A DNA stretch of 64,000 nt, taken from an uncultured Alphaproteobacteria bacterium (GTDB lineage: Bacteria > Pseudomonadota > Alphaproteobacteria > Caulobacterales > Parvularculaceae). Location: assembly GCA_902826095.1 (NCBI GenBank), contig CADEDN010000011.1:1-64000 (forward strand), written 5' to 3'. A program made the position numbers and the translations under genes. Shown in pieces: positions 17,834 to 26,873 of the stretch. The notes beneath the pieces are model-generated. The model was not told the origin of the DNA, did no database searches, and worked only from the letters and a program-made list of their open reading frames with translations. The stretch's first letter is position 1, and every line of letters starts with the position of its first letter.

Positions 17834-18547
17834 TCAGCTTTCGACGGAAGCGTGGTCGACTTCAACGAGACGCTGGTCGCGAATGACGATGACGCGGTCG
17901 AGGCGCCTGGCGAGCCGGCTGTCATGCGTCGCGATAAGAGCGGAAAGCTCCTCGGCGCGGACGATCTCCAAGAGCGCGTCAAAGACCCTCGCCGACGTCT
18001 TGGGGTCGAGATTGCCGGTCGGCTCGTCGGCGAGCAGGACCTTTGGATGATTGGCGAGCGCGCGCGCGATGGCGGTCCGCTGCTGTTCGCCCCCGGACAA
18101 TTGCCCCGGCTGGTGATGAAGGCGTTCGCCGAGCCCCATGGCGGTCAGCAGCCGCGCCGCCTCCATCTCCGCGTCCTCGCGTTTTTTGCCGCGAATAAGC
18201 TGCGGCAACGCGACATTGCCGAGGGCGGAGAATTCCGGGAGCAGATGATGGAACTGATAGACAAAGCCGAGATAGTCGCGGCGCAGCCGCGTCTTGGCGG
18301 CGTCGTCAAGTTTCGACGTTGCGGCGCCGCCGATGAAGACCTCGCCGCCGCTCGGCGCTTCAAGGAGCCCGGCGATATGGAGCAGCGAGGATTTGCCGGA
18401 GCCGGACGGGCCGAGCAGCGCCGTCGTTTCGCCGCGACGGAGCGCAAAGTCCGACGGCTGAAGAATTTGCAGGTCCTTGTAATAGCGGCTGACGCCTTCA
18501 AGGCGCAGAACGACGTCGCTCTCCCGGCGCACTTCCATCTTATTCAT
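17834..18547 (-). CDS. lolD: Lipoprotein-releasing ABC transporter ATP-binding protein
   Basis: A 237-residue ATPase with Walker A GPSGSGKSSLL, Q-loop VYQFHHLLPEFSALGN (the LolD-typical HLLPE pattern), signature LSGGEQQR, Walker B VLLADEPTG and switch His in IATHD. It powers extraction of outer-membrane lipoproteins from the inner membrane, handing them to LolA. The ATG at 18547 overlaps the permease stop; the ATG at 18538, three codons later, is the alternative. Pairing with a LolC/E-type permease supports the role. Confidence 0.93.
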   Translation of the reverse strand: MNKMEVRRESDVVLRLEGVSRYYKDLQILQPSDFALRRGETTALLGPSGSGKSSLLHIAGLLEAPSGGEVFIGGAATSKLDDAAKTRLRRDYLGFVYQFHHLLPEFSALGNVALPQLIRGKKREDAEMEAARLLTAMGLGERLHHQPGQLSGGEQQRTAIARALANHPKVLLADEPTGNLDPKTSARVFDALLEIVRAEELSALIATHDSRLARRLDRVIVIRDQRLVEVDHASVES

Positions 18548-19850
18548 AGCGGAGCGCCTCGACCGGATCGAGACGGGCGGCGCGCCAGGCGGGATAAATG
18601 GTCGCGACAAACGACATGAACAACGACCAGCCGACGATGAGGCCGACCTCGCGCCACTGCATCTTCGCCGGAATGGCGTTGAAATAGTAAACGTCCGACG
18701 GAAAGAGGTCAGTGTTGAAAATCATCGAAAGAAAGGTCTCGATCGCATCGATGTTCCAGACAAAGAGCGCGCCGGCGACGGCGCCGGCGATGGTGCCGAT
18801 CACGCCGATCAGCGATCCCGACAGAAAGAAGATGCGCATGATCGACCCCTGGGTCGCGCCCATGGTCCGCAAGACCGCGATATCGCGCGTCTTGTCCTTG
18901 ACGAGCATGATCAGCCCCGTGATGATGTTGAGCGCGGCGACGGCGACGATCAGCAGCAAGATGAGGCGCATCACGCTGCGCTCGGTCTGGAGCGCGTTGA
19001 AATAGCCTTGGTTCTGCTGTTGCCAGTCCCGCAATTCGAAATCGGGAACGATCGCCTGTAGCGCCGGCTTGTAGGTCTTGACGCGCTCGGGATCGGCGAC
19101 TTTGACCTCAATCTGCTGGACGGCCTTGCCGAAGCCGAAGAAGATCTGCGCCTGTTCGAGCGGCATGAAGCCGATAAAGCCGTCATATTCGGAATTGCCG
19201 ACCTCGAAGATCGCGCCGACGACATAGGTTTTCTTCTGAAGCGTCGGACCGAAAGGCGTGTCGGCGCCGCGGCCCGAGATCAAGGTGACCTTGTCGCCCG
19301 GCCCGACGCCAAGCTGCCAGGCGATGCGATTGCCGATGGCGATTTCATTGCCGCCGTTCTTGCCGACGCCCCAATTGTCGAAGGAGCCGGCGACGACATG
19401 GCTGCGGCCGGTTTCCGGATCGACGCCGGTGACGTAATTGATCGCCATCAGATCGTCCTTGCGGACGGCGCGCATCATGATGCCGGTTTCGTTATTGGCG
19501 CTCGCATAGACGGGCGCCTGGATGAGCGGGATCGCTTCGGTGACGCCCGGCGCCGATCGAAGCTTCTCGATCACCGCTTCATAGTCGGCGATGGCGCCGT
19601 CGCCCTGCACGAAAATGTGGCCGTTGACGCCGAGCAGCTGATCGAGAAGTTTCGTCCGAAAGCCCTGCATCACCGACATGACGATGATGAGGACGGCGAC
19701 CGCCAGCATGATGCCGCCGAAGGCGATGATCGAAATCAGCGAAACGCCCTTGCCGGATCTCGTCGCGCCAAGATAGCGGCGCGCCACCATCCACTCAAAG
19801 AAAGAGAACGGCGGCGTCGCGGCGGGCGTGTCGGCGACTGCAATCGTCAT
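18540..19850 (-). CDS. lolC: Lipoprotein-releasing ABC transporter permease (LolC/E)
   Basis: A 436-residue inner-membrane protein. One N-terminal membrane segment (about 28-55) precedes a periplasmic domain (about 55-285) and three C-terminal segments typical of FtsX/LolC permeases. Motifs include FEWMVARRYLGATRSGKGVSL and the closing YPAWRAARLDPVEALRYE. Alphaproteobacteria often have one LolC/E hybrid (LolF-like) permease rather than two. The start is the ATG at 19850, preceded by an in-frame TTG. Confidence 0.92.
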   Translation of the reverse strand: MTIAVADTPAATPPFSFFEWMVARRYLGATRSGKGVSLISIIAFGGIMLAVAVLIIVMSVMQGFRTKLLDQLLGVNGHIFVQGDGAIADYEAVIEKLRSAPGVTEAIPLIQAPVYASANNETGIMMRAVRKDDLMAINYVTGVDPETGRSHVVAGSFDNWGVGKNGGNEIAIGNRIAWQLGVGPGDKVTLISGRGADTPFGPTLQKKTYVVGAIFEVGNSEYDGFIGFMPLEQAQIFFGFGKAVQQIEVKVADPERVKTYKPALQAIVPDFELRDWQQQNQGYFNALQTERSVMRLILLLIVAVAALNIITGLIMLVKDKTRDIAVLRTMGATQGSIMRIFFLSGSLIGVIGTIAGAVAGALFVWNIDAIETFLSMIFNTDLFPSDVYYFNAIPAKMQWREVGLIVGWSLFMSFVATIYPAWRAARLDPVEALRYE

Positions 19851-19919
19851 CAATTGACCCGTACCTCTTCCGGCGCGGGTCCTATCTCATTTCGCTATTG
19901 CGGCCAAATCCGGGCCGCG

Positions 19920-20129
19920 TCAGGCGGCGCCCGTCTTCTTGCAGGTGTTAACGCCGACCAGCCGGTAGAGAGGGCAAAAGCCCATGACCGCCGTCAGGGC
20001 CATGATGATCCCGACCGCCAGCGCCGCATATTCCCAGTCGGGCCGTTCGCCGGTGAAGAACAGCCAGAACGCCGCCGCGGCGATCACGAGGCGGACAAGC
20101 CGGTCAAACATTCCAACATTCGTTTTCAT
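19920..20129 (-). CDS. DUF2892 (YgaP-like transmembrane) protein
   Basis: A 69-residue protein with the DUF2892 pattern. The N-terminus (KTNVGMFDRLVRLVIAAAAF) is followed by two hydrophobic helices and ends in GFCPLYRLVGVNTCKK with the conserved Cys-Pro and final Cys. These small inner-membrane proteins occur alone or fused to rhodanese domains; the function is not established. It lies 89 bp downstream of proS and reads in the same direction. Confidence 0.85.
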   Translation of the reverse strand: MKTNVGMFDRLVRLVIAAAAFWLFFTGERPDWEYAALAVGIIMALTAVMGFCPLYRLVGVNTCKKTGAA

Positions 20130-20218
20130 CGTCTGCTCCTAAAGCCAGCATCCTCGGGATGCAGAATTGATCATGGGCCGCGGGGCGCCCGCCGAATTGA
20201 TCGACGTCAAGTCCGGGG

Positions 20219-21562
20219 TCAGACTTTCAAGGCCGAGCGCACGTCCCGCTTCAGCATGTCGAGCGCGGCGTCGAGCGAGACCTCGTCCTTGCGACCGTCG
20301 GCGCGACGCTTGACCTCGACCTTGCCGGCCTCAAGCCCGCGCGGTCCGATGATGAGCTGAAACGGCAGGCCGATGAGGTCCATGCGTGCGAATTTCTCGC
20401 CGGGCCGCGACGCGGTGTCGTCGTAGAGGACCTCAACGCCCGCCTCCTCAAGCGCGCGATTGGCCTTCGCGCAGGCGGCGTCTGTGCCGGGATCGCCCTG
20501 TTTGAGGTTGACGAGCCCGACATGGAACGGCGCGACGGCGACCGGCCATTTACAACCCGCCTCGTCATGATAGGCCTCGATGAGCGCGCCCGCGAGACGC
20601 GAAACGCCGACGCCGTAAGAGCCCATTTCAACCGGGCGATCCTTACCATCCGCGCCGGTGATCATCGCGCGCATCGGCGCTGAATATTTCTCGCCGAAAT
20701 AGAAAATGTGGCCGACCTCGATGCCGCGCGCGGCGATGCGGTCGCCTTTTGCGACCCTCGCTTCGAATTCGGCGTTGTCGTGCTTTTCCTCGGTCGCGGC
20801 GTAAAAGGACGTGTAGCGGTCGATCAGCGGCTGAAGGTCGCCGTCGAAATCCGTGCCGGCGCCGGGAACTTCAAGGTCGAGCAGCTTCCTATCGCAGAAA
20901 ACGGCGCTTTCGCCGGTGTCGGCGAGAACGATGAATTCGTGCGAGAGATCGCCGCCGATCGGTCCGGTGTCGGCGCGCATCGGGATCGAGGTGAGGCCCA
21001 TCCGCGCGAAGGTTCTGAGGTAAGCGACGAACATCTTGTTGTAGCTCGCCCGCGCGCCGGCGCTGTCGGCGTCAAACGAATAGGTGTCCTTCATCAGGAA
21101 CTCGCGCCCGCGCATGACGCCGAAACGGGGGCGCACTTCGTCACGGAACTTCCACTGGATGTGGTAGAGCATCTTTGGAAGATCCTTGTACGAACGCACG
21201 CCCGCCCGGAAGATCTCGGTGATCATCTCCTCATTGGTCGGCCCGAACAGCATGTCGCGATCCGCGCGATCCTTGATCCGCAGCATTTCCTTGCCGTAGG
21301 CCTCATAGCGCCCGCTCTCGCGCCAGAGTTCCGCCGACTGGATGGTCGGCATCAGCATTTCGACCGCGCCGGCCCGATCCTGCTCTTCGCGCACGATCTG
21401 CTCGATTTTCTTCAGGACCCGAAAGCCGAGCGGCAGCCAGGCGTAGATCCCAGCGCTCTCCTGCCGGATCATGCCGGCCCGGAGCATCAGCTGATGGGAG
21501 ACGATTTGCGCCTCCGAAGGCGTCTCCTTGAGGACTGGGAGATAATAACGGGAAAGGCGCAT
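20219..21562 (-). CDS. proS: Prolyl-tRNA synthetase (ProS type 2)
   Basis: A 447-residue class II aminoacyl-tRNA synthetase. Motif 1 lies in [20 protein letters not shown], motif 2 in [28 protein letters not shown], and motif 3 in [18 protein letters not shown]-terminal anticodon-binding domain follows (about 350-440). It lacks the long editing insertion of the E. coli-type enzyme, as is usual for the compact alphaproteobacterial form. It charges tRNA-Pro; a tRNA-Pro(GGG) gene lies elsewhere in this window. Confidence 0.96.
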   Translation of the reverse strand: MRLSRYYLPVLKETPSEAQIVSHQLMLRAGMIRQESAGIYAWLPLGFRVLKKIEQIVREEQDRAGAVEMLMPTIQSAELWRESGRYEAYGKEMLRIKDRADRDMLFGPTNEEMITEIFRAGVRSYKDLPKMLYHIQWKFRDEVRPRFGVMRGREFLMKDTYSFDADSAGARASYNKMFVAYLRTFARMGLTSIPMRADTGPIGGDLSHEFIVLADTGESAVFCDRKLLDLEVPGAGTDFDGDLQPLIDRYTSFYAATEEKHDNAEFEARVAKGDRIAARGIEVGHIFYFGEKYSAPMRAMITGADGKDRPVEMGSYGVGVSRLAGALIEAYHDEAGCKWPVAVAPFHVGLVNLKQGDPGTDAACAKANRALEEAGVEVLYDDTASRPGEKFARMDLIGLPFQLIIGPRGLEAGKVEVKRRADGRKDEVSLDAALDMLKRDVRSALKV

Positions 21563-21624
21563 GGAAGGCTCCGGGATGGGGAGCCGTCTCTTAGGAAGGG
21601 CCGATTGGCTTGTCCATGCGGCGG

Positions 21625-21948
21625 CTAGCGGATGGAGCCCCGGAACGGACCGCGATAGCAGGCGAGCGGAACCGGCGCAGGTCCCCGCCCTTCGAGGTCG
21701 AACCGCGCGAGGATGCGCGCCGAAGCCCAGCCTGTTGCTGGCGTCGGGTAGAGCACCAGAATCTTGCCTGGCGCCGCCGCGCGTCTCGGATTGAGATCGA
21801 CAGCTTCAACATCGCCAAGATTGACGATCCGCGGCGCATCGGCGGGGAATGGACACGGATCCGGCCGGACAATCGTCGTTTTCGCCGTCGCCGTCACGCC
21901 GACGAGGTTGATCCAGACTGCCGCAAAGAGAATGCGTCGCGCCTTCAT
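21625..21948 (-). CDS. Hypothetical secreted protein
   Basis: A 107-residue protein beginning with a basic, hydrophobic signal-like segment ([22 protein letters not shown]). The rest has a short beta-type pattern with [18 protein letters not shown] and a single Cys near the end ([11 protein letters not shown]). No family was recognised. It reads away from a hypothetical DUF3828-like protein and ends 62 bp before the proS start codon. The codon pattern looks coding, and no better frame overlaps it. Confidence 0.55.
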   Translation of the reverse strand: MKARRILFAAVWINLVGVTATAKTTIVRPDPCPFPADAPRIVNLGDVEAVDLNPRRAAAPGKILVLYPTPATGWASARILARFDLEGRGPAPVPLACYRGPFRGSIR

Positions 21949-22007
21949 GGCCGGCGCCGGTGCAGCCTTTATGCCTCGTTAACGATGTGCGCCGGCAATC
22001 CTGACGC

Positions 22008-22868
22008 CTATGGAGCGAGAAGCGTCGAAAGCGTCTCCCCGCTCTCATATTTCAGGTCATTGATCAGCCAGCGCCCTTTTTCCCGAGCCATTTCAAAGAC
22101 CACAGTCTTCCTGCGAAAGGCGTCGGCGAACTCGACCGGGACCAAAACGCCAGGCGATTTCTTGTCATCGCCGCCGACAGCAAAGCGCGCAGGGTAGTCC
22201 TGCGAATCCGTGAAAGGATCGCCATCGATGAGCGGCGCTTCGTTCGGATCCTGCGTCAAGGCGAAATAAGCGTCGATCTTCGACTGAAGCGCCTTGGTAA
22301 AAGACGCTCGCTTTGCGCTCATCGACAAGACGGAAAATCCCATGTCGCCGGCAAAATGCGCTTCGAGGAAGCGCTGGACAGCGCCTTCCGGCGATGATTT
22401 CGCAGCGCTTGTTCCCGGCGTCCGGTCAAGCGTCCAGATCCGATTGTCGAGCGCGACCAGCAAAGTGTCGGGATCGGCCCAGTGATATTCAAAGACGCCC
22501 GTGTCGCACGAAACGGAAACGCCCCTAAACGTCGCGCCTGAAAGACCAAGCGCCGGCAGCGCGTCGCCCGCAGGCGGCGGAAGCCCGCCCTGAAACAATC
22601 CTTCCGGGGGCACATCGGTTGCTTCGTATCTTGCGCCGCCGCATCCGATCGGCTGAGGGCCTTTGACGGAAAGAGCATTGAACCTGACGGTCTCGCCGAC
22701 CAGGAGCGGCGTTGCGCCCGCCTCCGCCTCATCCGACCACGGAGCAATGGCGCCGATTGTGATCCGCCATTTGCCGCGGATTGACGCGGCGCTGTCGTCG
22801 CTCGCCGACGCCGCGCCGGACAGCATGGCGGCGGCGGCCGCGATGGTCGCAAGTCTTGTGATTTTCAC
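22008..22868 (-). CDS. Hypothetical secreted protein, DUF3828-like C-terminus
   Basis: A 286-residue protein. It starts with GTG (GGGAG site upstream) and an N-terminal signal peptide (KITRLATIAAAAAMLSGAASA). The middle part (about 25-150) has a WxI/beta-rich pattern with Cys residues near 75 and 121. The last about 120 residues (AVQRFLEAHFAGDMGF ... EKGRWLINDLKYESGETL) have the order and length of the DUF3828 family. DUF3828 proteins are periplasmic with unknown function. The tRNA-Leu gene lies about 75 bp upstream of its start. Confidence 0.7.
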   Translation of the reverse strand: MKITRLATIAAAAAMLSGAASASDDSAASIRGKWRITIGAIAPWSDEAEAGATPLLVGETVRFNALSVKGPQPIGCGGARYEATDVPPEGLFQGGLPPPAGDALPALGLSGATFRGVSVSCDTGVFEYHWADPDTLLVALDNRIWTLDRTPGTSAAKSSPEGAVQRFLEAHFAGDMGFSVLSMSAKRASFTKALQSKIDAYFALTQDPNEAPLIDGDPFTDSQDYPARFAVGGDDKKSPGVLVPVEFADAFRRKTVVFEMAREKGRWLINDLKYESGETLSTLLAP

Positions 22869-22941
22869 CCCGATCTCCCACACCCCTACACGTCGGGATT
22901 TACCGCAATCCGGCGCTGCAGGACAGGCGGGGCGCCTCAAA

Positions 22942-23026
22942 TGGTGCGGCCAAGAGGACTCGAACCTCCACGATGTTACTCGCTAGCACCTCAAGCTAGT
23001 GCGTCTACCAATTCCGCCATGGCCGC
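22942..23026 (-). tRNA. tRNA-Leu (anticodon GAG)
   Basis: An 85-nt class II tRNA on the minus strand. The acceptor is GCGGCCA/TGGCCGC with discriminator A, and CCA is encoded at 22942-22944. The anticodon loop TTGAGGT on a CTAGC/GCTAG stem gives GAG. The D-loop (AATTGGTAGACGC) and the variable arm fit leucine. Confidence 0.97.
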
Positions 23027-23089
23027 ATGTCGAAGCAGGCGCGGGGGATAGCAAATGCCCCCCGCCCCCTCAAGCCCTGCGGGAAGGAC

Positions 23090-23305
23090 TTAGCGAACGA
23101 CCTCAACCGCGATGCGATCGCCGGTCAGGCGGACCTTGCCATTGGCGATTTTTCGGCCATTGGCGAGGATCGAAATCAGTCGATTGGTGCCGCGCCCGAG
23201 CGGGATGACCGCCCCGCGGCCAAGCGCCAAAGCCGCCGCCAGCGGCATCGCGACGCCGCCGACTTCCATCGTCAATTCAACATCGATCTGTTCGACAGCG
23301 GTCAT
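23090..23305 (-). CDS. fliN: FliN/SPOA-domain protein (flagellar motor switch type)
   Basis: A 71-residue protein consisting only of a SpoA (surface presentation of antigens) fold. The sequence VDVELTMEVGGVAMPLAAALALGRGAVIPL and the end RLTGDRIAVEVVR match the FliN C-terminal core, where the VELTV and DR segments are conserved. FliN forms part of the flagellar C-ring; related SPOA proteins serve type III secretion. It lacks the usual N-terminal extension. No other flagellar gene is in the window. The ATG at 23305 is used. Confidence 0.75.
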   Translation of the reverse strand: MTAVEQIDVELTMEVGGVAMPLAAALALGRGAVIPLGRGTNRLISILANGRKIANGKVRLTGDRIAVEVVR

Positions 23306-23350
23306 AGGCGGTGTTAACCCCACAACGCAACGCAGCGAGCATCGCGCCCT

Positions 23351-24079
23351 TTGGTTAGAACCTCGTTAAGGAATGAGCTTCATCTCAACCGGCCCGTCGA
23401 ATGGGCGTCGACGCCGGACCAAATCGGCTACCCCGAGGCGTCGGCGGCCATGGAACGGCGGGTCGCCGCGATCAGGGACGGCGCGCCGGAGTTCGTCTGG
23501 CTGCTGGAGCACCCGCCCCTCTACACGGCCGGGACCAGCGCCAGGGAGGCGGACCTCCTCGAAGCGCGTTTCCCGGTCTTCCGGTCGCCGCGCGGCGGCC
23601 AGTTCACCTACCACGGACCCGGCCAGAGGGTCGCCTATGTCATGCTGAACCTCGCCGACCGCCAGCGCGACGTCCGCGGATTTGTCGCTGGCCTTGAGGA
23701 CTGGATTATCGGCGCTCTCGCTGCCTTCAGCATCCGAGGCGAAAGGCGCGAAGATCGGGTCGGCGTGTGGGTCGACCGGACGAAGCCGGGCGAGACGCGG
23801 CGCGAAGACAAGATTGCGGCGATCGGCGTCCGCATCCGGCATTGGGTGACGTTTCACGGCGTCGCAATCAACGTCGAGCCCGATCTTTCGCATTTCGGCG
23901 GCATCGTCCCCTGCGGCGTTCAAACGCCGGGGTTTGGCGTGACGTCGCTGGCCGATCTTGGCTTGACCGCGACTCTCGACGACGTCGATGCCGCGCTTCG
24001 CGAGTCGTTTCACACCGTGTTCGGACCGACCGTCGATGCGCCCCCGCCTGATCTCGGCGATTTGGCCGTCGGAGCATGA
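23351..24079 (+). CDS. lipB: Lipoyl(octanoyl) transferase
   Basis: A 242-residue enzyme that transfers octanoyl from ACP to lipoyl domains. The family signatures are [33 protein letters not shown], the Lys in [11 protein letters not shown], and the catalytic Cys in [10 protein letters not shown]. The N-terminus is uncertain. Only a TTG at 23351 lies in frame near the start, with no clear ribosome site, and a CtrA-like half-site overlaps it. The ATG at 23373 is in the wrong frame. It is divergent from the FliN-like gene. Confidence 0.88.
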   Translation: MVRTSLRNELHLNRPVEWASTPDQIGYPEASAAMERRVAAIRDGAPEFVWLLEHPPLYTAGTSAREADLLEARFPVFRSPRGGQFTYHGPGQRVAYVMLNLADRQRDVRGFVAGLEDWIIGALAAFSIRGERREDRVGVWVDRTKPGETRREDKIAAIGVRIRHWVTFHGVAINVEPDLSHFGGIVPCGVQTPGFGVTSLADLGLTATLDDVDAALRESFHTVFGPTVDAPPPDLGDLAVGA

Positions 24080-24378
24080 CCATGGCAGAAACAGCGCCAG
24101 GCGCCGCGTCGGCGGTTTTATCGCACGATAATTCGCGCTTTCAAAATTTCGCGTTGGATACCCGGCGCACGGCGCTTCTCGCGACGACGAACAGGCGGAC
24201 GACTCCCCTCGGGATGTCCGATGTCAAAGGCCGACAATGCCGAGCCGCTAGTTTCCAGTTGCACATAAAGGTCAGCGCAGTCTGACAAAACAGTAATTCG
24301 CCGCCTACTTTGATCGGCGACAAATCGCCCGCATCGTTTTATGGTTCGATTTTTATTTCGTCTGAACAAGGATCTCGT
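24080..24378. other. Gene-poor spacer after lipB
   Basis: No convincing gene is seen in these 299 bp. A 69-codon open frame begins with an ATGA overlap on the lipB stop, but its sequence does not look conserved. The right half is AT-richer (…TTTTATTTCG) and probably holds the promoter of the EF-hand protein gene. No clear hairpin terminator was found. Confidence 0.4.
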
Positions 24379-25167
24379 ATGACCCGCCGCCTCAAGAATG
24401 CCTTCCTCGCATCCGGCGCCTTCGTTGCAGCGCTCGGCTTCACCATCGCCGTCGCGCAAGAACCGCCGCAAACGCCCGCGCTGCCGGAGGCGCCTGTGGC
24501 GATTGAGGTTGAACAGGAGGCCTCGCCAGCGCCGCAAGCGCCGACGCCGCCTCCAACGCCCGAAGCGGCCGCCGAGCCTGTGATGAACCCCGATGAGATG
24601 GCGGATTTCCTCAATTCAAAACAGCAGATTCGCCAGGACGTGACGTTGACGCGCACGGTCGACGGGAAGGTTGTCGAAACGACCAAGGAGACGGTCGTTT
24701 ATTCGGCGGATGATCCCTATCGCGGAAGCGAGGCGGGCCTGTCTCCGCTTGAACAGCTCAAAGCGGAGTTCGACAGCAAAGCGTTGACGCGCAAGGAAGC
24801 ACTCGAAGAAGCCAAGCTTGATTTCATCGTCGCCGACCTTGACCGGGATGAAGCGATGAGCGCCGCCGAATTCAGCTTCCTGGTCAAAGGCTGGCAGGAC
24901 GCGGAAATCACCGGAAGCGGGCGCGGGCGTTTCGTCGATCCGATCTTCCATGCCGATCAGGCCGCGGCGGACGCCGAACACGCGGCGCAAGCGCAGGCAA
25001 AGTTCACGACCGTCGCCGGCGCCGATCCGGCGATTGGACGCAAACCCTACATCAAGGCCGTTATCGCTGATTTCGACGCTGCGGATGTTGACGAAGACGG
25101 ACTATTGCGAGGCGAAGAGCTGTTGCAGTTTCGCGCGGCCAATCGCGGCGAACCCTATCAGCCCTGA
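24379..25167 (+). CDS. Secreted EF-hand-like protein
   Basis: A 262-residue protein. A signal peptide (TRRLKNAFLASGAFVAALGF ... AVAQ) is followed by a Pro/Ala/Glu-rich linker to about residue 75. Two acidic loops then resemble EF-hand calcium sites: DLDRDEAMSAAEF near 155 and DFDAADVDEDGLLRGEEL near 235, the second preceded by an insertion. The ATG at 24379 has AAGGA a few bases upstream. Alphaproteobacteria carry many such uncharacterised periplasmic EF-hand proteins. Calcium binding is predicted from the motif only. Confidence 0.75.
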   Translation: MTRRLKNAFLASGAFVAALGFTIAVAQEPPQTPALPEAPVAIEVEQEASPAPQAPTPPPTPEAAAEPVMNPDEMADFLNSKQQIRQDVTLTRTVDGKVVETTKETVVYSADDPYRGSEAGLSPLEQLKAEFDSKALTRKEALEEAKLDFIVADLDRDEAMSAAEFSFLVKGWQDAEITGSGRGRFVDPIFHADQAAADAEHAAQAQAKFTTVAGADPAIGRKPYIKAVIADFDAADVDEDGLLRGEELLQFRAANRGEPYQP

Positions 25168-25326
25168 TGCTGACGCGCCCATTCCGGCGTCGCCGGGATG
25201 GGCGTTTCGACGCATGGTCTGCCCCTCGGCGCAGGGACGGGGCGCGCCATTTTACGTTGAAACCAGAGCCTTCCCGCCGTAGAACACCGCCCGGCGACTT
25301 CTTAACCTTTTGATTTTGCGCCGATA

Positions 25327-25403
25327 GTCTCCGTAGCTCAGGCGGATAGAGCACCAGATTCCTAATCTGGGGGCCACAGGTTCAAGTCCTGTCGGAGACG
25401 CCA
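25327..25403 (+). tRNA. tRNA-Arg (anticodon CCU)
   Basis: A 77-nt tRNA with acceptor GTCTCCG/CGGAGAC and CCA encoded at 25401-25403. The D-arm is GTAGCTCAGGCGGATAGAGC. The anticodon loop TTCCTAA on CCAGA/TCTGG gives CCU, and the T-arm is GTTCAAGTC. It reads the rare AGG codon. Confidence 0.97.
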
Positions 25404-25538
25404 TTTTCGGCCGAGACCGGCGCCGGACTTGGATCGGCGCATTTCTTGAAGGAAAAGGCGAACCAACCCTTCGGGGCGCCCGCTAGAGGTGCGTCGAAGC
25501 GTGCCGAAATTGGACGACAGGCTGACACACCCCGGGCG

Positions 25539-26870
25539 ATGCGCGACGCACTCCTTCTCCTTGTGATCTTCGGCGGGCTTCTCGCGACGCTGCGCTATCC
25601 GTTCATCGGGATGATTCTCTGGGCGTGGTTTTCGCTGCTGACGCCGCACCAGATGGCCTATGGCGCGTTCGGCGTCCCTTTGAACATGGTGATCGCCAGC
25701 GTCACGATCGTCGCGCTCCTCCTGCATGGCGAAGCGATGAAGTTCCGGTTTGACGCTGTGACGGCCTGGCTGATCGCCGTCGCGACCTGGCTCTTCGTGT
25801 CGCAGGCCAATTCGCTCGACCCGCAAAATTCCGCGGTCTTCTTCGACCGCTTCATCAAGACGCTGATCTTCACCATCCTTTGCGCGCAGATGGCGACGAC
25901 CAAGCTTCGAATTCACGCGCTGATCTGGATTTTCGTGCTCTCGATCGGATTTTTCGCCGCGAAGGGCGCTGTCTTCACACTGGTAACGCTCGGCGAATAT
26001 CGCGTCCAGGGCGTCCCCCAGACCATTCTTGAAGACAACAACCACATGGGCATCGCAATGGCGACGACGCTGCCCATGATCCTCTATTTGCGCAGCGCCG
26101 CCGCCAAACCATGGATGCGCAATGCGCTGACCTTGCTGTTCCTGATGACGATCTTCTCGGTCATCGGCACGCAGTCGCGCGGCGCATTCGTGTCGCTCAT
26201 CGCTTTCGGCGGATTCTTCTGGCTGAAATCAAAGCACAAATTCGCAATCCTTGGCGCAGGCCTGCTCGCGCTCGTTCCGGCGATCGCCTTCATGCCCTCC
26301 AAATGGACGGAGCGGATGGCGACGATCACGGAGGCGTCGGAGGACTCCTCATTCATGGGCCGCGTCGACGCATGGATCATCAACACGGAATTCGCGCTTG
26401 AACGCCCGCTGACGGGCGCCGGCCTTCGCAATCCCTACAAACAGGAACTCGCCGTCAAGGTCGACGCAGAACGCGCGCCGCGCGCGAAGGCCGCGCATTC
26501 GATCTATTTTGAAATGCTCGGCGGCGCCGGGTTTGTCGGCCTGTTCTTCTACCTCGCGCTGCTTGGAACCGCCTATCTGAAAACGGTCGCGCTCCAAAAA
26601 GTCCGCGCGCTCGACGGCTCCAAGCCGTGGCAGACGCGGTTCGGCTATTTCGCGCAAATGACGCTGGTCGTCTTTTGCATCGGCGGCGCGTCGACCTCGC
26701 TTGAAATGTGGGACGGCTATCTGCTGGTGATTGCGCTGATCGCCGCCGCGACGCGCCAGTCAGCGGCATTGACGAACGCCGTCGCGGAACAGGCGCGCGA
26801 AAAGGCCCGCTACAGCTGGCGCGGCGAAGCGCGCGGCGCTGTCGTCGGTCGCCCTGGGCCCAATTTCTGA
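25539..26870 (+). CDS. O-antigen ligase-like protein (exosortase A-associated O-glycosylation ligase family)
   Basis: A 443-residue integral membrane protein with about ten hydrophobic segments. The N-terminal part (RDALLLLVIFGGLLATLRYPFIGM, then WAWFSLLTPHQMAYG) matches the exosortase A-system putative O-glycosylation ligase family. The Wzy/WaaL-like motif SRGAFVSL lies near 205, followed by a large loop with LERPLTGAGLRNPY near 290. No exosortase genes are near. The ATG at 25539 is preferred over a TTG at 25446. It probably acts in polysaccharide or glycoprotein assembly. Confidence 0.8.
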   Translation: MRDALLLLVIFGGLLATLRYPFIGMILWAWFSLLTPHQMAYGAFGVPLNMVIASVTIVALLLHGEAMKFRFDAVTAWLIAVATWLFVSQANSLDPQNSAVFFDRFIKTLIFTILCAQMATTKLRIHALIWIFVLSIGFFAAKGAVFTLVTLGEYRVQGVPQTILEDNNHMGIAMATTLPMILYLRSAAAKPWMRNALTLLFLMTIFSVIGTQSRGAFVSLIAFGGFFWLKSKHKFAILGAGLLALVPAIAFMPSKWTERMATITEASEDSSFMGRVDAWIINTEFALERPLTGAGLRNPYKQELAVKVDAERAPRAKAAHSIYFEMLGGAGFVGLFFYLALLGTAYLKTVALQKVRALDGSKPWQTRFGYFAQMTLVVFCIGGASTSLEMWDGYLLVIALIAAATRQSAALTNAVAEQAREKARYSWRGEARGAVVGRPGPNF

Positions 26871-26873
26871 GCG

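Noticed and set aside
24076-24285. 69-codon open frame starting with ATGA on the lipB stop
   Set aside because: Translation coupling is suggestive, but the sequence lacks any recognisable pattern and decays towards its end; not supported without conservation.
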